Positions 21,329 through 27,398 of a DNA stretch of 27,398 nucleotides are shown here, in pieces; position 1 is the first letter of the stretch, and each line of letters begins with the position of its first letter. The stretch is from positions 77,383 through 104,780 of the forward strand of contig NW_019775708.1 of assembly GCF_001039355.2 (NCBI RefSeq), given 5' to 3'. The position numbers were made by a program, and so were the translations under genes. The notes beneath the pieces were generated by a model that was not told the origin of the DNA, did not search any database, and saw only the letters and a program-made list of their open reading frames with translations. This DNA comes from Lingula anatina. Lineage: Eukaryota > Brachiopoda > Lingulata > Lingulida > Lingulidae.

Positions 21329-21421
21329 TCCAGGCGGCCAAACCTGTGACGTACAAGACTTATGACTTCCAAATATGGATCCAGGCGGACACAGCTGTGA
21401 CGTGTGACTTCCAAATATGGT
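21329..21421. repeat. Direct duplication with TGACGT sites
   Basis: Two units both start TCCAGGCGG and end TGACTTCCAAATATGG. The first is about 50 bp and the second about 42 bp. Each holds a TGACGT core (21347-21352 and 21398-21403), the half-site of a cAMP-response element. The surroundings are more GC-rich than the average of the window. Confidence 0.75.
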
Positions 21422-22659
21422 AGCGCCCCAGGCAAAATTTTGAAGAAGAACGCCCTCAGATTGTCACTGTTCGTCAGAGCTAGTAAAAGCGACTCCATCA
21501 CATGGTATATTTAACAAGCTAGCTTTTACGTTGCTCTGACACTCAGGGTAATATCTGCTAATAATGATTGAAGAATGAGTGAATGCTTTTACTAGTAGTC
21601 ATCCAGTATAATTATTATCATGGGAAAGGGTGGCATGTCAGAACACTTACCAGAATGTGAAAAGAGATAGCGGGTTACTAGCCACATTTACATACATGTA
21701 ACAATCTTGCCATTGTATCCCATCAGCACTGGAAACTCTCTAATATAAGCACCTGGCCAGCTAAAGTGATCACTAACCATGTTTCTTGAGAGGAAATTAC
21801 ACAATTAAAAAGATTGGCTTAATCAAATGATATTTTGAGGTGAGACCCGGCCGTCTTTAAAATGTTGTCTTATTGCGCTCTCTCTGCATGTACTGTGTGC
21901 AGAAGTTCTCTTCTTCTAAAGAAGAATTGTCTTATAAATGGCAGCATTCTTGTTGATCGATATCATGTGGGCATCATAGGGCATCCTCAGTTCACCTAGC
22001 CTGTATGAACTCTACTGTATGCACTCTACACAAGTAGACCAGAAGTTTCCTCCATTGGTTATTATTTTGCTTGCTTTTGAAACTGATAATTAGAGTGACT
22101 GTATGCTTTAATTATGGCCGGAGGAGCCACTTAATATTTCTATGACTTCCCATGAAGCATGCTTGTGAATGTGAAAAGTAACTCTGTTGTTGGGATCATT
22201 TTAAAAATGAGAAATGTCAAGAAAAAAACACAAGAAATGTAAAGTGCAAATTGAAATAGTGACGTATTTCAGAGAGTATTGCTGCATTTCTGTATTTTAT
22301 CATCACTACAGAGCCAGGGGCTGACAGCTTCCACTTTGCTGAAAATCTCATTACGTCAACTTCTGCTACATTTCAATTTTTCTTGGAAATATTATGAAAA
22401 GTGGAAGGAGATTGAGATTCTAGGAAGTACTGTTAATACCATTCCAGCACCCCCCTAGATGCTAAATTCTGGGAAGCTTGCCTCACTAATTAGTAATTAT
22501 AAGGAATTCACATGCCAGGGAATGTTTTTCTGAATTGAAGTATAAATTAGTTTGTGCTGTGGCAGATGCCTCGACTCGCCTTGCCTGGAAATGGCAGATT
22601 TTGTTTTCTTAAACGATACCATGTCATAGAAGTTGTTAAAAGAGAAGTCTGTAATTTGT

Positions 22660-22764
22660 TTTTTGTTTGTTTGTTTGTTTGTTTGTTTTGCAATTTTTTA
22701 TTTGACATTGAAGTTGAAGGGTCACAAGTCCCCCCCCCCCCAACTCCTCTCTCTCTCTCCCTCT

Positions 22765-22796
<32 letters not shown>

Positions 22797-22808
22797 CACA
22801 CACACATA
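22660..22808. repeat. Compound microsatellites: (GTTT)n, poly-C, CT, CA
   Basis: A GTTT run (about 22660-22690) is followed, after 40 bp of unique sequence, by poly-C (22730-22741), CT (22747-22764) and CA (22765-22806). Frames across it are artefacts. Confidence 0.93.
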
Positions 22809-23055
22809 TATCAATTTCAACCTCATAACACCAATGTGTTCTATGAGAGGCCTTCTGTCATGTTCACACTACATTATTGTACTTAAAATATATACAACTT
22901 TCTGTAGCTCTACATGTTCAGTTTTATGTATTTAAAAGCATTTTTTTTGTGGTCTCTAGATAGGACAATAAAATATAATTATTATTTACTTAGAGACTAA
23001 ATAACATCGGTCAAACATGCCGTTTCGGTCCACCCTTTGTGTACTTAGTCTCTTA

Positions 23056-23230
23056 GGCCCCATTCAGAATAAGGGACTAACAAGTCCAAGGTTTAAATAT
23101 GGCCACCCACTACAAAGCTTGCAGTCTAATCCGTTAATAGACAGTGAATAGATATCCCATGGGGAAGTGTGCAAGTGGGTCGGCCATATTTGACCCTCAG
23201 ACTAGTTAGTCCCCTATTCTGAATGGGGCC
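23056..23230. mobile_element. MITE, 175 bp, TA target site (copy 2)
   Basis: The terminal inverted repeats begin GGCCCCATTCAGAATA and end TATTCTGAATGGGGCC; they are perfect for 16 bp and about 80-85% matched over 55 bp. The element is flanked by TA on both sides (23054-23055, 23231-23232). It shares its ends, its length and internal words such as GACAGTGAATAGAT with copy 1 at 8763-8936. There is no coding capacity, so it depended on a transposase made elsewhere. It ends 69 bp before the opine dehydrogenase start codon. Confidence 0.92.
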
Positions 23231-23299
23231 TAAGTAAAGAATTATTCTATATCATCTTTTTCAGTTCTGCAGAATTATCCTGTATATTTCCAGACAAGA

Positions 23300-23530
23300 A
23301 TGGGTAGCAACAAACTGGCGGTTGTCATCTGTGGGGGAGGCAATGGCGCCCATGCCCTGGCTGGAATCGCAGGCTCCAAGGATGATGTCGAGGCTCGTGT
23401 TCTGACCCTGTTTGCAGACGAGGCTGAAAGGTGGACCAATACCATGAAGACGAATGACTTTGTTGTGAATTTTACTGAAAATGGTTCTTCACTGAAAGCC
23501 AAACCAGCTTTGGTTACCAAAGACCCCAAG
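23300..23530 (+). CDS. Opine dehydrogenase, coding exon 1
   Basis: This is the first coding exon (residues 1-77, phase 0 end) of an enzyme of the octopine/tauropine/alanopine dehydrogenase family. The family is cytosolic and condenses pyruvate with an amino acid using NADH, regenerating NAD+ during anaerobic exertion or hypoxia. Residues 5-20 (KLAVVICGGGNGAHAL) form the first strand and Gly-rich dinucleotide-binding turn. VRVLTLFADEAERW-type sequence follows here as VLTLFADEAERWT, a hallmark of the family. The ATG has a strong context (A at -3, G at +4) and sits at the family's usual N-terminus. The donor is CAAG followed by GTAGGG. Acceptor-like sites upstream (23264, 23272, 23293) suggest a 5' UTR intron. 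Which opine is made cannot be told. Confidence 0.95.
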
Positions 23531-23615
23531 GTAGGGTAGCCATGAAGTTTATCACAAGATGGTGCAGATTTTTTTATTCTCATTTTAAGAAAATAAGGTA
23601 ATTTTGATATTTTCG

Positions 23616-23618
<3 letters not shown>

Positions 23619-23647
<29 letters not shown>

Positions 23648-23648
23648 T
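23619..23648. repeat. (ATT)10 microsatellite in intron 1
   Basis: A nearly perfect ATT run about 90 bp into intron 1 of the dehydrogenase. Confidence 0.92.
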
Positions 23649-24268
23649 TTATTGAGAATGTTTTCAGATAAGAGAAAATTGTCTTTATAAAACGTTATTA
23701 CAACTCAAATATATTGATTATCAGATTCATTAAGTTTATTTGTGACATATTCTGCTCTATTTTTTTCAAAATTGCCTTCTAATAAATTTAAAGTTTCAAT
23801 CCCTATGAAATTAGAGCAGGAGAGGCCAGCCAAATCAGCTGAGTGCACAAGTGGACATTTTGTTGTGGCTGAAAATCTGCCTTGAATAAGAAAAAAATAC
23901 TTTAGTTTGCTTCCCAAAAAGTTAGTCAGCTACTATTCAAAATATTGGGAAGAATGTCTTACTAGTACTCCTTTAGTTAATACATTCGTTCTAATACACT
24001 CTTGATATTGTCTGCAAAAATCATTTTCCAAATGTCATTTAAATGACAAAAAATTCTTCTTCATGGCAACTGCTGATTCCATTGTTGACAACATTTTAGA
24101 CTGTACCTGTTGACATTTTTTTGGATGTCTGAACCAGAAATTCAATATTTTTTTTTCTTGGCAGTTTTCAACCGCAAATGTAGTCCTCCATACCATTTCT
24201 TCCTACTTTTTTTCTCTGAGTCCAGACATAAAAGTGTGTAGATATAAAGATAATTCATTGTATGCCAG

Positions 24269-24409
24269 GTGGCGGGGGAGGGGTGCCACATCATCTACCT
24301 GGTGGTGCCGGCATTTGGACATCGCCAGTACCTGGAGGCACTCAAGCCGTACTGCAGGAAAGGAACCATCATTGCAGCAATGCCTGGTGCACCTGGGTTT
24401 GAGTTTGAG
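24269..24409 (+). CDS. Opine dehydrogenase, coding exon 2
   Basis: Residues 78-124, phase 0 at both ends. It encodes the second half of the Rossmann domain: HIIYLVVPAFGHRQYLEAL, then GTIIAAMPGAPGFEFE, matching the family's VPAFAHxxY and LPxxxGFEFQ stretches. The acceptor is TGCCAG at 24268. The end is set by homology and frame: GFEFE must run directly into VREILG of the next exon. That requires the weak donor GTTTGT at 24410 instead of the better consensus GTAAGC at 24414. No internal stop. The intron before it is 738 bp. Confidence 0.92.
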
Positions 24410-24520
24410 GTTTGTAAGCTTTAATTTCTACCTGGGTTTGATCTTCTCAGAGGAAAAAGTGCTACTATATCAGGTTTACTTTCTCAATTAAAAGCAGGTA
24501 TTGCTCTTTCCTGCTCACTG

Positions 24521-24546
24521 TTCTCTCTCTCTCTCTTTCTCTCTCT
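24521..24546. repeat. CT microsatellite in intron 2
   Basis: A CT run with one TTT interruption, about 110 bp into intron 2. Confidence 0.9.
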
Positions 24547-25292
24547 GGGTTACACATAGCTAGCCATATGATGTGGGGATTTAGTCTTTTCTCAGTTGTA
24601 AAATAGCTTTCTTTAAATGCCTCCATTATAATAGCATGACATATAATAAGGCTCATTAATTATTCACATGTGAGGGTTAGTATGCAAATTTCTAAATTAA
24701 TCAATTTAGTTTGAGAACTTGACAGGAGAGTTAATGGAATTTTAAAGGGCATCTCCATTAAGGATTTTCAGTGATCAGTTTTAATGCCCAGTTCTCAGTG
24801 AAATTTAATATGAGTTAAGCTGAGGTGAAAAAGTCACAAGTTTTATATTTCCATTATCTTAGCCTAATATAATCATGAAAACCAGTGGCATTTAGATAAA
24901 ATCTTGTTTAGATATATATATGAAAAGTGCCGATAACAGGGTACAGTTGTCTGTCTTTCAGTTGCTTTTATTTTCTATTTCTTCAAATATCTGGCAATTA
25001 ATCAAAAGCTGTAATAACATAATTTTACAATATGTAACAACCACTTACTCCCCAAAACTGATATGTTTCAAACCCTTATCTAAAATCGAAACTTTCGGGT
25101 TTTGCAATCAAAACATTATTTAGGGAAATTTCATTTTGATTTTCATTATCAAACTCCTGGATTTAAAAAAATAGAAAAAAATTCCTAACCAGATGCAAAA
25201 CGTACATGTTTATTGCATCATGTCCTGACTCCATGACTGATCTGTGGAATTGATAAAATGAAATAATGTTAAAAATTCTTAATTCTTCACAG

Positions 25293-25506
25293 GTGAGAGA
25301 GATCCTGGGAAAGCAATTAGCCAACGATTGCATCCTCATGTCCTTTGAGTCTCTGCCGTGGGCGTGCCGTATCACAGAGTATGGGAAGGGAGTAGATGTG
25401 CTGGGAGTGAAGGGGTTTATGAAAGGATCTATGCATGGTGAGGGAGGACCCACGGTGCTGGGAAACTCTCCACTGGAAGCCGTCACCTATGGACAAGGAA
25501 GCTTAG
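25293..25506 (+). CDS. Opine dehydrogenase, coding exon 3
   Basis: Residues 125-195 plus the first base of codon 196. MSFESLPWACRITEYGKGVDVLG is the family's most recognisable stretch (FETLPWACRI), at the end of the nucleotide-binding domain. The acceptor is TTCACAG at 25292 and the donor GTATTT follows the G at 25506. The phase-1 end joins in frame with the next exon to make a Gly codon. The continuous frame runs past 25506 to 25583, but that part is intron. Confidence 0.94.
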
Positions 25507-26284
25507 GTATTTTACTAGTTCACTTAACTATTTTGCTAAAATTGATAAAATCTATACCTGGGTGTGAAAATCTTGTCAATTGAATGGCCAATTTGATGTC
25601 ATTGCTCAGATGTAGCATCATGGACCAGCTAAAGTGCTGTCAAGAAGGATGCTATGTTTAATCTGCATCTGGACTAAGAATTCTGAAAATCCATCAGTTG
25701 ATGATTGCTGTGGCCATAATTATCGCTCTACCATATATGCAATCAAAGTCCTATCTTGAAAGATACAGTGTTTCATACTTAATATAAATAAGAGGCTTTA
25801 AGAGGGTTAGATCAGAACAAAGCTTGTGTCAGTGCTAGTATTTGTTACTAAGACTCAGAAAGTCAGGTAAGTACAGAGTGGTATAATTACCTGTACATTG
25901 TTTGTCAGCAGGGGATTTCTCTGAATTCATGTAAAATTATCATTGACCAGGGTCAGTCCTGGATAAAAGAACAGATTTAAGCTTATGTTTCATAATTTTC
26001 TCCCACAATAACATACATCCTTATTAGCAGCTTTTTTACAGGAAACAAAAATCAATCATTAAAGTAAAATAATAAATTGGTAAAATTCTGATTAATTTTT
26101 GTGGTTTAATATCATTGGATGCCTGTTTTTGTGTCCATGCACGAGCTCACCCTGCACTTCACAAATCACTGGGGACTCACATTGGCTTTGACTTTTTTCC
26201 ACTGATCTCTCAGCCTCAGCGTGCTATATTATACAAATAATACATTATTAGTTCATGTTATATAATTCATTTCATACATTTTTA

Positions 26285-26682
26285 TGTACAGACACAGATG
26301 TGTCTGTACATATAGCCATCATCTGCGTCTGTCGTCGCCGTCGCCGTCGTCGCTGTCGTCGCCGTCGTCGCCGTCGCCGTGCACTTTTACCGATAACACG
26401 ATAAGTGGAAAACCATTTTACCTTTTGACTTGAAACTTGCAGAACTGATGAATATTCATAATACGCAGGTCAAGTTCGAAAATCAGCATGATCGGGTCAC
26501 TTTTAGGGAATTTATGCTGTTTTTTCACTTTTTTCAGCATATATGCAGCACNTATTACCTGTTGAGCATAATTAAAATTTGATGTTGAAGTTGCAGTTAA
26601 ACATAATGTACTTTAAAGTTTTGCATCAGAATTGACAGTAGCCTATTTTGTGCATAGTTATTTCATGTTTTTTGTCTGTACA
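26285..26682. mobile_element. Possible short terminal-repeat element with GTC/GCC array
   Basis: The left end is TGTACAGACA (26285-26294) and the right end is its exact complement TGTCTGTACA (26673-26682). The left end is itself an 11-bp-arm hairpin (26285-26310). Inside is a CpG-rich imperfect GTC/GCC trinucleotide array (26331-26380), then unique AT-rich sequence. No clear target-site duplication was found, so the transposon reading is tentative. Confidence 0.4.
26331..26380. repeat. GTC/GCC trinucleotide array
   Basis: About 16 units of GTC, GCC or GCT. This is the most CpG-dense 50 bp of the window, within an AT-rich intron. Confidence 0.92.
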
Positions 26683-26697
26683 TTTGACAGCTTTGCT

Positions 26698-26935
26698 GCC
26701 TTGTTATATAATGTTTTTACCTCAAATAATACATTGTTAGTTCATGTTATATAATTTGTTTCATACATTGTTATATAATATTTTTACCTTAGTTATAACA
26801 GTATACATTGTTATACATTGTTAAAAAATGTGTCTTTACCTCTGTCAATTATAGTAGCAGATATAAAATTGTTTTACTTTGTTATATAATGTCTTCATCT
26901 TAGTTATAATAATATTCATTATTATTATGTTTTAG
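26698..26935. repeat. Degenerate AT-rich minisatellite in intron 3
   Basis: The words TTGTTATATAATGT, TTTTTACCT and AGTTATAA recur in the same order at roughly 26700, 26768 and 26880, with diverged units between. The array ends just before the exon 4 acceptor tract. Confidence 0.65.
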
Positions 26936-26951
26936 CCTCTGTTCCTTGCAG

Positions 26952-27222
26952 GTAACCGACCTACATTGATATGCAAGGGACACCTGCTGGGCACTACACT
27001 GATTGCAATCAACTCTTACCTCCACACCACCATCATGTATGGCAGGTGGCACGACTGGGACGGTAAACCGCTGGCCGAGAAGCCTCTGTTTTATAATGGC
27101 CTGGATGAGGCCACCGCCAAGATGTTGGAGGATGTCAGCCAAGAGATTCAGAATATTGCCAGAGAAATTGAAAAACAGAAGCCTGGCACTGATCTCTCCC
27201 AAGTGGTCTCTGTTAGAGACTG
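26952..27222 (+). CDS. Opine dehydrogenase, coding exon 4
   Basis: Residues 196-285 plus two bases of codon 286. It begins the helical octopine/nopaline dehydrogenase domain. In SYLHTTIMYGRWHDWDGKP, H220 aligns with the conserved catalytic His of mollusc octopine dehydrogenase, and GRWxxWDGKP is strongly conserved. Then PLFYNGLDEATAKMLEDVS follows and the exon ends VVSVRDW. The acceptor is CCTTGCAG at 26951 and the donor is a consensus GTGAGT at 27223. The apparent TGA at 27224 is inside that donor and is not the stop. Family members are about 400 residues, so about 115 residues lie beyond the window. Confidence 0.95.
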
Positions 27223-27228
27223 GTGAGT

Positions 27229-27326
27229 GTGCGTGTGTGCATGTGTGTGTGTGTGGTTGCACGATGGTGTGTGTGATTGTGCGATGGTGTGTGTGTGTGT
27301 CCGTGTCCGTGTGTGTGTGTGTGTGT

Positions 27327-27398
<72 letters not shown>
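27229..27398. repeat. Long TG microsatellite at the start of intron 4
   Basis: TG repeats with a few TGCG, TGGT and TCCG interruptions begin six bases after the exon 4 junction. They become pure (from about 27330) and run off the window end, so the full length is unknown. Confidence 0.95.

Larger units (their letters stand above)
17007..23050. other. Gene-free stretch upstream of the opine dehydrogenase (intergenic or 5' intron)
   Basis: No protein gene is recognised in 6 kb. Notable contents are G-rich and C-rich runs (17050-17075, 17200-17225), an A-rich run near 17550-17600, possible plus-strand donors after GACAG at 18166 and CAAAG at 19531, and simple repeats at 18580-18795. There are also inverted repeats at 20533-20740 and 20776-20848, paired CACGTG sites at 21084-21102, a direct duplication at 21329-21421 and microsatellites at 22660-22808. 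The dehydrogenase start exon has acceptor-like sites upstream, so part of this may be its first intron. Confidence 0.5.
26234..26769. repeat. 47-bp direct repeats, 489 bp apart, in intron 3
   Basis: 26234-26280 and 26723-26769 match at 44 of 47 bases (both start CAAATAATACATT and end TTTCATACATT). They flank the GTC/GCC-rich element. The right copy merges into a degenerate minisatellite. Confidence 0.88.

Noticed and set aside
22547-22935. Frames around the C/CT/CA compound microsatellite
   Set aside because: Most residues come from simple repeats, and no domain is seen.
26234-26769. Long terminal repeats of an LTR element
   Set aside because: The 47-bp repeats lack TG-CA ends, a primer-binding site and a polypurine tract; the interior is only about 440 bp and non-coding.
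27224-27226. TGA as the stop codon of the opine dehydrogenase
   Set aside because: It lies in a consensus GTGAGT donor, and the protein would lack about 115 residues of the family's C-terminal domain.

Overview
This is animal nuclear DNA, most likely from a lophotrochozoan and probably a mollusc. It is AT-rich, gene-poor and full of microsatellites. The gene at the right end is split by GT-AG introns and encodes an opine dehydrogenase, an enzyme typical of molluscs, annelids and other marine invertebrates. No bacterial operon, CRISPR array, tRNA or rRNA was recognised. Two ambiguous bases (18602 and 26552) suggest a draft assembly.

Layout. 1-2480: AT-rich DNA without genes. 2500-3346: dead Tc1/mariner transposase. 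3347-3420: a broken duplicate of a piece of the neighbouring receptor gene. 3723-5957 (minus): an uninterrupted reading frame for a 744-residue rhodopsin-class GPCR with an oversized third cytoplasmic loop and a long, probably glycosylated second extracellular loop. 6385-10235: a diverged tandem duplication of about 1.8-2.0 kb. Both copies carry reverse-transcriptase (RT) remnants. The right copy also carries a 174-bp MITE and a tandem array with nuclear-receptor-like half-sites. 10236-15040: gene-free and low-complexity DNA, with a possible minus-strand promoter and first exon near 12514-12690. 15058-16923 (minus): a 5'-truncated, fairly young CR1/L2-type LINE. 17007-23050: gene-free DNA that is either upstream of, or a 5' intron of, the next gene. 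23056-23230: a second copy of the MITE. 23300-27222 (plus): the first four coding exons (about 286 residues) of an opine dehydrogenase. The gene continues beyond the window, whose last 170 bases are a TG microsatellite at the start of intron 4.

The two genes are not functionally linked in any visible way: one is a cell-surface receptor, the other a cytosolic enzyme that re-oxidises NADH during anaerobic glycolysis. The strongest unexpected signals are: (1) a MITE family with a matching empty site in the same window, which fixes its target as TA; (2) a second MITE copy 69 bp from the dehydrogenase start codon; (3) a weak splice donor in dehydrogenase exon 2 competing with a stronger consensus donor 4 nt downstream; (4) a three-unit array with constant DR1-plus-half-site spacing; (5) the duplicated receptor fragment. 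I do not see a convincing new multi-gene system.
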